From positions 124,001 to 188,000 of the forward strand of contig WBMZ01009460.1 in assembly GCA_013400975.1 (NCBI GenBank): a stretch of DNA of 64,000 nucleotides. The letters run 5' to 3'. Below the pieces are notes generated by a model, which ran no database searches, was not told the DNA's origin, and saw nothing but the letters and a program-made list of their open reading frames with translations. The position numbers were made by a program, and so were the translations under genes. Below are positions 36,661 through 47,501 of the stretch, one piece after another (position 1 is the stretch's first letter; the number at the start of each line of letters is the position of its first letter). This DNA comes from Atrichornis clamosus. Lineage: Eukaryota; Chordata; Aves; Passeriformes; Menuridae.

Positions 36661-39600
36661 TCAGAGAGAAGAAAGACTCTGCACAGGGAAGATAAGTCAT
36701 CTGATATGTGAGTGGGAGAAGAGATGCAGAGGGCAGCTCTCCAGGCCGGTGCCAGGCCTGGGAAGGAAGCCACAAACAAAAGACTAACAGCTCACAGCCA
36801 CCTCCCTGCCCTGTGAAATCCAGGGGCTGTCCCAGCAAACCTACATGGTGGAACAACATTTCATTATCATACACGGAGGCCCTCTGAGAATTTTCATCAA
36901 AACTGTCCTTAATTCCTAACAGGCAGAAAGAAAAATCTCCATTCACAATAGCAAGTATTTGCCACATTTGACTGCAGAAAGTCGCCCCAGCTGTTACATA
37001 CAGGCCTGGAGGAAAAAAAACTATCAATAAGCAGCTATTAATTCTTCCACTGTTGTCTCAGCAATCTCTGCTTGTGTTCCCATTTTTCAGGGAATATCAT
37101 ACAGAGACTTAACCAGAACAACAAAATCAGTTGTTCTCTCTGGGACTATTCAGATGCCCCCTTGGTGCTCTGGAGGGGCTGAGACAATATTCACACAGCA
37201 GTGACTGATGACAGGAAGACAAGAAGAAGCAGAAAGATAGAATAAGACCAAGAAAGGAAGAGCAGGAAGTCATTTGCACATTTTCATTGATCACGTTTGG
37301 CAGTATGATCACATCTCTCCTGAAAAAAACCTGATAAAGCATTGAAGAGGTTGCTTTAAAATGCATCTGGTTTTGTCACAACTTTTAAAACTTCAGTACA
37401 AATACCTGAAAATAGGAATTTGGGCCTCTTGTTACAAAGATGGAAGAAAAAAAGGTAGACTGAATACAGCAGTAAAGAGGAGATTCTGATTAAGTTTAAT
37501 TGAGTGTTACACACTCAAGAGATCCCTTCACCCAAAATCTGTTTGAACTAACATATTTTTACAGCCAGTAGCTTGATAAATTTACCTGGGGATTTGAGGT
37601 TTTCAGGTTAAGTGCAGTCCTTAAGAAAGAAATTTTCCTCCTCCTGAGAAATTAGCTCCTCTGGAAATTGTTTAATCCTTCACTGTTTTTCTAAAGTCAT
37701 GCTGCAAATATCAGTAAGGGATTAAATACCATCTCAAGAACAGCCATAAAAATAGCTGGAAAAAGCACCTTAAAATTGTGTCTGTCTGCCAGAAATCCTG
37801 TTATCTGGCACCACTCAGCTGAGATCATCATTTGCCTCAGGAGTTTCTCTGGGTTCATCTGGTTACACAGGCACAGAGCATTTGGATCTGGATACAAAGC
37901 AATATTTCTCCTACTTTTTTTATATCTTGTTTTATTATTGACCTTGATAAACCTGGAAAACAAAGGTCACACTTTGCTCCAGATGCACCAAGTTACACAG
38001 AGATCACCAAAATTCCTACAAAGTTCTAAGTTCCTTGAGGTAGGGGTTTTTTGTGGCCTCCCCTTAACCCTGTAAGATTCCTCTTCCTTAAGGATTCTCA
38101 TTTTTCTCACCTTCACACACCACTAGGCTGAGTCCTGACTTTCATAGAACACTTTCTTGAACAGTGACCCTCCACTCTCTTCTGCACACTCCCACTCTCT
38201 GTCAGAGCCAAAACAGCAATGATTTTTCTTCCATGAGCAGAAAATTTTGAAGAAATTCTCCAACGTCATGGACTAAGCCAGAACTTGAAGTAACATTTCT
38301 AGGAGCACAAGATCTGTGGACCAACATAATCCTTGGCACACTCTCAGAAGAGCCAGGCAACGGCCACTTCATTTGCTGTCTGTGGACCCTTCATAACTGA
38401 CCTCCCATCAGGTGAACTCTCTGCAACTCCATTTTCACCCAAAGATTCAGACTTGCAGAATTATTTTCCCCTCTAACGTAAGATTTTAAAAGCCTCCACA
38501 AGTCCTTGAAATGCACAGACAAGGGTGCAAGGTAACCACATTTTATCTATTCTTGGAGAACAGCCTGTCTTCCAACAGCATAAACTGAAGAATGCCTGTA
38601 TCTCATGGTGGCCAAGAAAAGAGAGCCACCAGGACAAAAAAGAGATGTTCATTAAAGCAATGTTCAGCTTTGCTGTGGGCAAAGCCTTTCACACAGCTTG
38701 CTCTGGACACCACTGCTCCAGGGAGCTTATTTATGTCACTAACCACTCCAAACACAGGCATGGACAACACATGCCGAGCAAACACCCATATGACACCCCC
38801 TGTGGAGGGGGGGCTCTGCAGATGCCTGCTCCAAGGAGAACAGCTGGCTGCTGGGCAGGTCCATTGCTGACCTCTCATGGCCGGAGCCAGACTTACACGG
38901 CCAGGGACAGTCCCCAGGACACGGTGCAAGGGTCCCCCATCCCTCTGCCTGTCACTCCTGCAGTGCACAAGCAGGCCCCGAGCTGTTTATCTCAGTTCAC
39001 CCAATCATCAGTGACAACTTCAGGGTGGAAGAATCAACCTGGAGTAAAACTTTGCTTTAATCCATGTGACTCGCCTTCACAAAGATCAGTTTGAACAAAG
39101 TCCTGGGCCAGAGGGGTAGGATGAGGTTGAAACTCAGCAGCAAGGCCATCCCTGAAAACAGAATTGAGAGTCCCACCTTAGCCTTAGAGCTCATCTGACT
39201 ACATTATGTTCACGACTCACCAGTGCCCAGTTAGAGCACAAGGGGACTTTAGTGTCCTGCCTTCTGCCTGCTCAACTATAAAGTCAACAGCAATATTGCA
39301 GCTAGAAAAACCTCCTGTCCCATCAACCACAGTGGGCTCAGGAGCTGCAGTTCAGGCACAAACACAAAACTGGGGTCCACCATGACATAATTAGACGTGG
39401 CCATAATCAGTGTTTCCTCCCTGCGGAGCAACCAGCCCAGAAATCTTTAAATGGGAAACACTTCACAGGATGTAGGTGCTGGAGAGGGGGTGAGGCATTT
39501 CAGACCCTCCACACCCTGTTCCACCCCACTCCACAAAAACCATGGGAGCTAAAATAACATTTCTTTCAGCAAGTGTCAGGAGAAGGAACTTCCATGACTC

Positions 39601-40276
39601 ATCAGCTGTTGTTTTAGCCTGCAAGGGACTATAAATTACACTAATTAGAACATGGTATTTTTCTTGCAGTTATACAAAACACCGTCTCTTCCTGCGACAT
39701 CTAAGCACAGAGCCATCAAGCAGGAGCGTGCTCCGTACATGTTTGAACTAGAATCCACAATTCACTTGCACGAAAATCCTCCTAGCAGCAAATTGGGGAG
39801 AGCTGGCAGAGCGCATCAAGAAAGCCGTGCTGAATTATGAGAGGAGGGAGAGTAAATTAGCGGCCAATCAAACCTGTCCAACCAGAAAGAGTCATTCCTT
39901 ACTGTCAGGGACTACAGCACCAGTATCACTTTCACTCTGAGCAGAAAAAAGGTAATTTATGGGGTCTTCAGTCACTCACACCGTCAGTCCATGCAGATAA
40001 TAAGTTTAGCACTTGTGACTATGTTTTCTGGGAGCAGCTTATTTGCATTTAGCCACATAACACTCATGCACAATCTTGGACAGACCAAACTGAAAAGCCT
40101 GGCTATAAGCTGTCACTTCAGTTTTCAAGCCTGAATTAGCCCAGAAAAGTAAAAGCAAAGATTTATTCAGAGCCCAACATCCTAAATCTGGCAATTACAA
40201 CAGGCTCCTGCAGAGCCATTGCCCTGATTCACCCTCCAGCAGGATTCCTTAAGGGACAAATACAAAAAGGGGGTTT
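36661..40276. other. Unique non-coding sequence; no gene recognised
   Basis: The longest frame (189 codons, 38525-39094, plus strand) overlaps a 121-codon frame on the other strand and has no recognisable domain. A perfect POU octamer ATTTGCAT is at 40041-40048. No transposon is recognised. Confidence 0.55.
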
Positions 40277-40301
40277 CTGCCATGCTGCTGGAGCATGGCA
40301 G
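40277..40301. repeat. Perfect 10-bp hairpin with 5-nt loop
   Basis: CTGCCATGCT (40277-40286) and AGCATGGCAG (40292-40301) are exact reverse complements around gctgg. Flanks do not extend the stem, so a microRNA precursor is unlikely. It lies about 650 bases from the CpG island. Confidence 0.7.
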
Positions 40302-40870
40302 TATTTTATGAAGCCCTAATCTATACGTCCCCCAAGGTGGGCGCATATGGGAACAATATACCCATGGAATAACTGCACTAGCAAGAAGAGAGCTGCCCGA
40401 AAGCAGGGCTGCTTCTTTCAGTGCCCTATTCAGCTAGAGTTGGAGAGATTTGGCTGATTTTTGCTTCTCCAAGAAAACAGGGAATTGCCTGACCTAGGAA
40501 GGCTAATGGAACTCAGTTTCCCACTAATGGTACAGCTGAGTCCAGGGCTGAGGGGCAGCCTGGAGATGGATCTGAGGCAAGGAGAGACCACTAGCCATGA
40601 CCAACAAGATACCAGCTAGATCTACTCACATTCCGTTACATTTGTTCGTCAGAAAGCTGCTTTTCCTTCTGGAAAGACAATGACCTTCCTCAAAAGAGGA
40701 CTCCCTGGCGTTTCACAGCTTTTAAAAGAGTTTATTAAGTTCAACACTAGTTACTTTACTGATTTTTCATCAAAATCTCATGTGTCACTGTCTAACAGCA
40801 ATAAAATGCCTACATTTTGTATTGCCACCAGGCTTCCCAACAATTTGAAAAGTCTTGGAAAAAATAAAAC

Positions 40871-40882
40871 TTTTTTTTTTTT
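40871..40882 (+). repeat. Poly(T) tract
   Basis: A run of twelve T bases sits immediately before the rise in GC content that marks the CpG island. On the minus strand it would lie downstream of the putative promoter. Confidence 0.7.
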
Positions 40883-40929
40883 CTTTTAAATTAAAGAATA
40901 CCATCTTGGTGGCAAAGCCAACACACAGC

Positions 40930-41620
40930 CCTGAGCCCGGGGCAGGACTCTGCCTCCGTCCAGAAACTCCAGACACAAACTCTCCAGCAGCCCTGTCCGC
41001 TTGCGCTTCGCACGGAGCACAAGCCCAGGGGCCGGAGGGGAACGGAGAGAGGCAGGGCCCTCAGATCAATGCTGCGCTAAGAAATAAAAGCCTTTGGCAC
41101 CGAGAAAACCCAAAGGAGCCTTTCCCCAGCTGTCTGGAGCGGGGGCCTGCAGGGGTCCCCCGTTCTGCTGCCTGCAAGCCACCAGCACGGCAGCCAAAAG
41201 CAGCTGGAGAGCGAGCGCTGCGGGGCAGCTGTTACAACAGCCCCCTCCTCCCCGCGCACAGGGTGGGGGGCAGAGATGGACCCAGCTGCCGCAGACGCCC
41301 CCCCGGGGCCGGCCCCACAAGCGCTGGCTCGCTGCCCCAGCGCCGCGGGGCTGTGCGAGCCCCTCACCTGCGCTGCGCCTCCGCACGGCAGCAGCGGCCG
41401 CGGCTCCCTCGCCCCTTCTGCTGGAGGAGCAGCCACCGGAGGAGCCCGGCGGTATCTGGCGGACATCTGGCCACTCGGATTTCCAGACAATGACTCATAC
41501 ACACATCCTGGGACAGCAGAACCTGCGGCGTCCAGTTTACCGAAGGTCCCGGTCGCTCTTGGTTGCGGCGAGGTTTAATCGGCACCTGAGCCCCGCTGAG
41601 GCCAGTGGAGCGAGGGGCTG
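40930..41620. promoter_or_regulatory. CpG island, candidate promoter
   Basis: About 700 bases have high GC content and roughly fifty CpGs by eye. This contrasts with flanks that are AT-rich and CpG-poor. The densest part is 41281-41420. Sp1-like GC-rich words occur (cctcgcccc at 41408), with an AP-1 site (tgactca) near the right edge at about 41491. No TATA box is evident, as expected for this promoter class. Long overlapping frames on both strands (106 to 229 codons) are typical by-products of GC-rich sequence. In vertebrates such islands usually mark unmethylated transcription start sites. Its gene is not identifiable from this window. Confidence 0.75.
41362..41370 (-). other. Strong splice-donor match, possible first-exon end
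   Basis: On the minus strand the sequence reads CAG|GTGAGG, a near-perfect 5' splice site, in the densest part of the CpG island. It suggests a first exon whose right part lies above 41368 and which is transcribed leftward. Upstream on the minus strand an ATG-initiated frame begins at 41502 and stays open through the donor, but the peptide is not recognisable and the exon could equally be non-coding. No equally good donor was noticed on the plus strand of the island. Confidence 0.35.
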
Positions 41621-43301
41621 GTTTGGGTATTACAGAAGCCCCCCCAAAAACAGCCCCGCTGGCAAGGCAGCGATGCACCAGCACAAGGGGAACCAGACAA
41701 GGGTCTTCAGGGGGAACCTGCAGCTCCACAGTCCAGGGCATTACCAAGGGAGCAAAACTCCAAGCTGGAAAATTAATTCTTAAACAGAGGAAGGATCCAG
41801 AAAGTTTGTTTCTGCTCTTTGCCATGAACCACAGCCCAGGTGGAACACAGGCAAATCACTTGAGCAAAAGTCACAGCACCCTGACCTGGCCTGGGTCAGC
41901 AGGGAGCAGGTTCTTGCCCTTCACACTTCACTGACACGGCATAATTGTCCATGAGCTATCAAAGTTTGAAGAGCCCTAATCTACCCCAACACTTCTCAGC
42001 CAGAGGATTATGAAAGACAAATAGGACTACTGCTAGGTGCTGGAAATATCATTCCTTTAAGGACAGAAAGTGTTGCTGTCCCACAGCTGGCCAAGAGCTA
42101 CATCATCTTTTTAAAAGCATGTACAAACATAAAGGCACCCAGCTTTTTCTCTCTACATTTTTCAAAATCTTAACTTCACTCTAAATGACATTTTAAAAAA
42201 AAAAAGTAGAAAATCTTTAGTTTCTGTTAAAGTATCATCACCCCAAAGAAACAGAGCAATGTGGTCTGAAAGGTCAGAGGACAGAGCAGCTGGAGTTACA
42301 ACCAGGTAAAGTCATCAAAAACCTGTGGAATAGTTGTCCTCAGACCTCCTGCTCCTCAGACTCAGAGATTTTCATCAACTGTCAGCAGTGCCCCTCTGCT
42401 CCCATGGTCTGTCCTGAAACAGATAGAGCCCATACACCCCTTGCTGTGCCCCAGCCCCACCCTGCTCTGGCAAGAGAGCACAGGTCTCCTCCGTGTGAGG
42501 CTCTCTCAGTAAAACAGACAGCATATGGCATCCCACGATCAGCCTTATGATCTCATCTTGTCTGACTGCTATTTTTACAGCTTGTTATTAATAAGCATAA
42601 AGAAGGAATTTGAGGTGCTGTCATGTTGGATATTCACACACTTCCAGCCCAGATGGTGCTTTATCAGGATTATGGATTGCCAGGCAGAGGAGCTTGCAGA
42701 GGGGAGCCACACATGGCTGCACATGAGCTCTACTGCTCATTCCCAGCTTTGACCAGGACATGGGGGAGGCAGGAGCACAGAGCAACAGTCCTCAAGTAAA
42801 GAAAAAGGACCTCTTAGCGCAAGCCTACCTTGATGAACTGATGGAGGATGAATGACAGTTTGCAGATCCCACCACACAGCAAAAAAACCAGCCCTTGTGA
42901 GGCCTGGGTGGGTTTATGTACTCTGAGCAGGGGCATCAGCTCAACAGCTGAGCTCTGTGATTTTCATTATTTCCACCCACCCTTCCCACCAGAGAGCAGC
43001 CACCTGCGGGTAGGTTCACCTGTGACCTGCTCTCACCATCCTCAGAACTACCCAAAGTCCTCGCTGTCTTCAGGTCCCCTCCACCAGCAAACCCCAAAGC
43101 AGGGCTCGGGTGATAAATAGTGCAAGCTTCAGTCTTAGGTGTGGGTGGGGGAGAAATCTGCTCATGAGACTCAAAACCAGTCTGGCCTATTGTTCCATAG
43201 GCTGAATAGACTCGTGCTATAAGGAACGTGAAAGCATCAGGGACCTGCAACACTGATGCCCAGCAGTGGCTGCATCCAGGCCACTGTCCAGGTTGTTGTC
43301 T
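41621..43301. other. Unique non-coding sequence; no gene recognised
   Basis: GC content and CpG frequency fall back to background. The frames are short and unrecognisable. No repeat is seen until the CR1 copy at 43.3 kb. Confidence 0.55.
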
Positions 43302-43470
43302 AGAATCGTGGAGTCACAGAACGGTTTGAGTTGGAAGTGACCTTAAAGATCATCTCATTCCAACCTCTCTGCCACGGGCAGGGACACCTTCCTCTAGAGC
43401 ATCAAGGCCACATGTTTAGATGAGCTCAAAGTCCCTATTTCAGCCATCAGGTTCTTCCAGTTTGGATGGA
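43302..43470 (-). repeat. CR1 LINE, truncated 3' end, inverted
   Basis: Read on the plus strand it contains agaatcgtggagtcacagaa, then gagttggaagtgaccttaa, tcattccaacctctctgcc and gggcagggacaccttcctct. This is the reverse complement of the CR1 3' end. From about 43405 the match weakens (gctcaaagtccc, ttcttccagtttggatgg). It belongs to the group with the 'CCATGGCAGGGGGGTTGGAAC' type of end, as do 53378 and 57200. Confidence 0.85.
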
Positions 43471-45136
43471 CACTGAAGTCCCTGGGGGCACTGCAGTCCT
43501 ACCTAGGCTGGTTTTCCCATTATCACTCTTCCTGCAGAGACTGCCCCAAGAGGAACTGCAACAAGTTCCCTTTGGCCAGGGAACAAAACCAGCCTCCTTG
43601 CTGACCTCCTGACGCACAGACATTGCAGGGATCAGCCCTGCTCTCATCCCGTGCTCAAGTGTTCTGACCTGCAGAAATGAAGAGCTAAATCTCTTTGAAG
43701 TCAGCTATATCCAGAGAAGAATGAAAGGAGAAAAACACTCTCCAACACACAAGTGTTGCACACAAGTGAATGAGGCAGCAGCTTCCAGCAGCCTGACAGG
43801 AGTGGAGGGTGCACACAGACACCAAGGCATTGGGGTGGTTTCCAAAACCAAAACTGGAGGAGCAAACCCCTCCAGTCACTCAGGCCAACCTGTGGCTGCA
43901 GAAATGCCTTCCTGTGACCTTGACAGAAATATGGATCTGGGAACAGAGTTGTGAGGAAGGAGGCAGAGCACTACTCACAGATGACATCTAGAAATAAGCG
44001 TCCTAGAGAAGGGAAAACATCCCTCTGATCTAATTGCAAAAGGATGGGGAGGGAAAAAGTGCAGAAACAGGTCAGGAAAGGCAAAGTGTAAGAATAAGGC
44101 AGTAAGAGAACAGGAAGAAGGGTTTAAGGTCATATATAGAGAGAAACGAGGCTTGCTGAGAAAGGCAGTGGGAATCGGCTGTTTCAAGCAGCCCAAAAAT
44201 ATTGTCCAGCTGTGCACAGCCCTGGGGCCAGAGGCCAAGGCTGGGTGCCTGGCTGTGGGAGGAGGGGAAGATGTGGCTGGAGTGGGAGAGGAGGGGCAGA
44301 GAGGCTGCCAGCACCTACAAGAGCTTTGCAGACCCCATAAAACAGAGCAGGCTCCAGCAGTTCCCTGTACCCAGCCTGGCACACCGATGCCCAGGGTTGT
44401 TCCTGCACAGTCAGGCACTGGGCCACAGTGGAGATGGGTGAACCCCCAGCTCCTGGAAGGCCAAGGTGCAGCACAGCCACCAAGAGCACATTGTGTGTCT
44501 GTGTCTGTGTCTGTGTCTGTGTCTGTGTCTGTGTCTGTGTCTGTGTGTGTTGAAACCCTGGTAGTGCTCCCAGGTGGGTGGTGAACGGAGTGGTCCCTCC
44601 TTCCACCCCCTGCCCTGGAAGTGATGGTGGAGGCTGGAAAGCACCTCTTGTCTCTAATGCCCCTCCCTGACCTTCACACGGGGCTGTGTGTGCTGCTGAT
44701 TTACTTCACCCCACCAGGGATATCACTGTAGCAATGCCCTAAACCCCAGCAACTTTCTGCTGCCTGCAAGATACTCTGCAATTCTCTCTGATGGCAAGGC
44801 AGGCCTTGAGCTGAATCCACCTGAGGTGACAGTTTCACCCCCACACCGTCCTCTCTCTGCTTCCTCTGAGACACAGCGGGGCCTGGGCTGCTTTCATGGG
44901 ACAGCCATGTAATGTCCATCCCCATCCCAGGCAGAGGGAAAGGAGAGGGAGATGGGGATGTGGCAAAACCACATCCTACTCTGGGAATTTTGGTCAGCTG
45001 GTAAATCGCCAGGGAAACAGGAGGGAGCAGAAATCATAAACCTCTCAGCAGGAAGCTTCTGGGTGGGTTTAGGCTGTGGAGGGCAGCTGAGGGAGTCAGT
45101 GGGTGGGGAGGAGACAGTGCAGAGAGGAACGGGAAT
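43471..45136. other. Non-coding sequence, G-rich in part; no gene recognised
   Basis: From about 44.22 to 44.31 kb the plus strand is rich in GGG runs (gctgggtgcc, gtgggaggaggggaag, gtgggagaggaggggcag), and again at 45.06-45.12 kb (gggtgggtttagg, gggtggggagg). Long frames on both strands here reflect composition and the TGTGTC microsatellite. Confidence 0.55.
44492..44551 (+). repeat. (TGTGTC)n microsatellite
   Basis: About 60 bases of near-perfect hexamer repeat (tgtgtctgtgtctgtgtc...), with plain TG units at both ends. The two overlapping frames read through it as alternating V/S or Q/T residues, so those frames are repeat-derived. The length makes it likely to be polymorphic. Confidence 0.95.
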
Positions 45137-45358
45137 TACAGAATCACTTAGGTTGGAAAACACTCTAAGATCATCAAGTCCAATCACTAACCCTGCTCAG
45201 CCAAGCCCACCACTGAACCTTGTCCCCAGGTGCCACATTTACACACCTTTTAAATCCCTCCAGGGATGGTGACTCCACCACTTCCCTGGGCACCCTGTTC
45301 CGATACTTGACAGCCCGTTCTGTGAATGAATTTTTCCTTATATCCCCTGGTACAACCT
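45137..45358 (-). repeat. CR1 LINE, truncated 3' end, inverted
   Basis: Plus-strand reading gives ttacagaatcacttaggttg, then aagatcatcaagtccaatc, accactgaaccttgtccc, ccctccagggatggtgactc and cttccctgggcaccctgttc, in the exact order of a reverse-complemented CR1 3' region. At about 220 bases it is the longest CR1 copy in the window. No open CR1 coding segment remains. Confidence 0.92.
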
Positions 45359-47443
45359 GATGAATGATGAAAGGCTTGCCAAAATCGGGTCCACAAGATA
45401 ACCCTATTCCAGCTACCCATCCCTGAAGGAATGAGCATCCTCAGAGGTCGCACAGCATTTCCATTTCCCTTCCATCTCCTGCCTGGCCATCCGCGCCCTG
45501 CCAGCTAGCAGAGAGCTGCTCCCTGCCTGCAGCTGCTGCCTCCCGGGGGATCATCTCCTCCTCTCTCCCAGCTGGAAATCACACTGGGGAGGGAGCTTGG
45601 GTTTGAAAACAGAAGGGAACTTCTTAATGCGCCATTGTTCGGTGGGTAATTGCTTCCTTTCTTTCCCTCACTCCTGGTAAAGCCAGGGGCAATTCCTTCT
45701 AGCTGGAGGCAGCCCCCTCCAGGCTTCTGCTTAAATCCTTAAGAGAGACTTTCCAAAGAAATAATTGCTGCCTTTCTACTTCATAGTCTTAACGAATATC
45801 TTTCGACCTCATTTCAACGCTTAGTGGGTTTTATTCAGGTGATGAAGGGATTGTCTTCCTTTATTTAACTCCTGCAGTCTTTTCTCTTTTATCTCTTTCT
45901 GATTCTTTACCCTCTTTCAGTCCCCAAAAGGACACACAAGTTTTAAGCTCAATTCAGAACTATTCTTAGGATTCAATGTTGTGCAAATTTGATATTATTT
46001 CCAGCAGTAATGTTTAACTTTGTAAAATAAGGTGCATAGGATCAAATGAAGTAAGACTTCTAAGTAAGAAATATTAGTTTATCCCCCAATATCTCCTCAG
46101 TTAATGCAGGCTAAAATTTAAATCCTTGTTCTCAAAGGACAAAATTGTCCATTAGATTCTTCACTAAAGCCTCTCAGGAGGTGAGCAGGTCTCATCAGCT
46201 CAACACATCCAGCAAAATGTGGGGGAAACCTTAGAGAAAAATGGATTGAATAAAGCAAATCTGGTTTCAGTGGATGGTCTCACTGTAGCAGCACTGAGAG
46301 AGGCTTCTTTTTCGTGCATGAAAGAACTGCACACTTGTATTCAGGGAGGACTGTAGAAGTGAAGATCAAGGAATATGTAGCCCTTATCTCCTCGGGAGCA
46401 GAAACTGGAGGTGATGAGCTGCGAGGTAGGACTGGAGCTCATCCACCAAAGCCAGCCACAGGGGAGCTGAAGCGTCCTGTACTTCCAAGAAAACCCTTCA
46501 TTAGCACGTTACATCTTTAGTCTCCTAGTTAAAGCACATATTTGATATCTGGATTTTTCCCCAAGCTTCTCCTTGAGTCCCCAGGAGGCCAGGCCTTTCT
46601 TGCTGGAAACCACTGGATGATCCCGTTCGTTACGGCATCTGCCTGCACGGTGGGCTGGGAACCCGTGGGATGCTCTGCAGAGAAAGGAAGGCTGAGAGAC
46701 AGTTCCTCCCTGGTGAGAGAGATGAGGAGGGAGAGATCCAGGGTGGGCTAAAACCAGAAGGAAGAGCAGTGCAAACACAGCGTGTCCCTTCGCTGCAGAG
46801 GCGCGAGTGCTTTAACCTGAGTGCACAGCTTGGATGGCTCCTTCGCCAGAGGGAATGAAATGATCACAAGGATGCTTAAAAGGGTGACCGTGCTGACAGT
46901 CTCCAGCACGACCTGTGTTTGGGACTGTCATAGTGACACCTGCCGTTTCGGGGTTTTGGGAGACCCCATATGACATAAATGTGAGAAAATGCTCATGACA
47001 CACATTCCATGCAGTTTAAGTCATCTAAAATCATAGATGCACTGAAGTCTGAGAGAGACCCACTCGAGAGCTGGCCCTTGACAACCGTAGCAATCCAGCA
47101 GACTGGCCATCTGTCCCAATTTTTTTTTTCCCAAAGCAGCCCCGAAGTGTTACATGCTGTCAAGTGCTGAGGAAGAGCACCTGGGGCTTAGGAGCCCTCG
47201 TGTTGTCTAAAGCCCGTGTGAAAAGCAGGAAAAAACCCATGAGGATTCCCTACAGAGTTCAAGGAAACATCTGAACCCTTTCCAGCCAATACACAAGTTC
47301 AGAGCCAAGCAAATATTTCCCAACACCTCAGTCTGTCACTTTGGTTTTGCCTCCTTATCGGCTGTGGATTGGCCAAGTTACATTCCTTCTGCTCCCCAAA
47401 AGGACAGGAATAAATCACACATGAATGGCTTGAATGCCTGAGA

Positions 47444-47501
47444 CTTAAGCTTTTGCTTAAAGTTAAGCATGTGTTTAAGTGATTTGCTGGTGAATTTAAG
47501 C
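47444..47501. promoter_or_regulatory. Cluster of five TTAAG/CTTAA motifs
   Basis: Within 58 bases lie cttaagc, gcttaaag, gttaagc, tttaagtg and tttaagc. TTAAGTG resembles NKX2-type homeodomain sites, and several of the others differ from it by one base. Neighbouring copies can pair as an imperfect hairpin (acttaagc/gcttaaagt). The clustering is visible, the function is conjecture. Confidence 0.25.

Noticed and set aside
38525..39094. 189-codon plus-strand frame
   Set aside because: It overlaps a 121-codon minus-strand frame and shows no domain. No splice or promoter evidence was seen around it.
40855..41825. Several long overlapping frames (up to 229 codons) across the CpG island
   Set aside because: GC-rich DNA has few stop codons, so long frames appear in many phases and on both strands. 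The peptides are rich in P, R, A and G and match nothing known.
44153..44606. Frames of about 140 codons with SVSVSV or TQTQTQ repeats
   Set aside because: They read straight through the TGTGTC microsatellite. The repeats are a property of the DNA, not of a protein.
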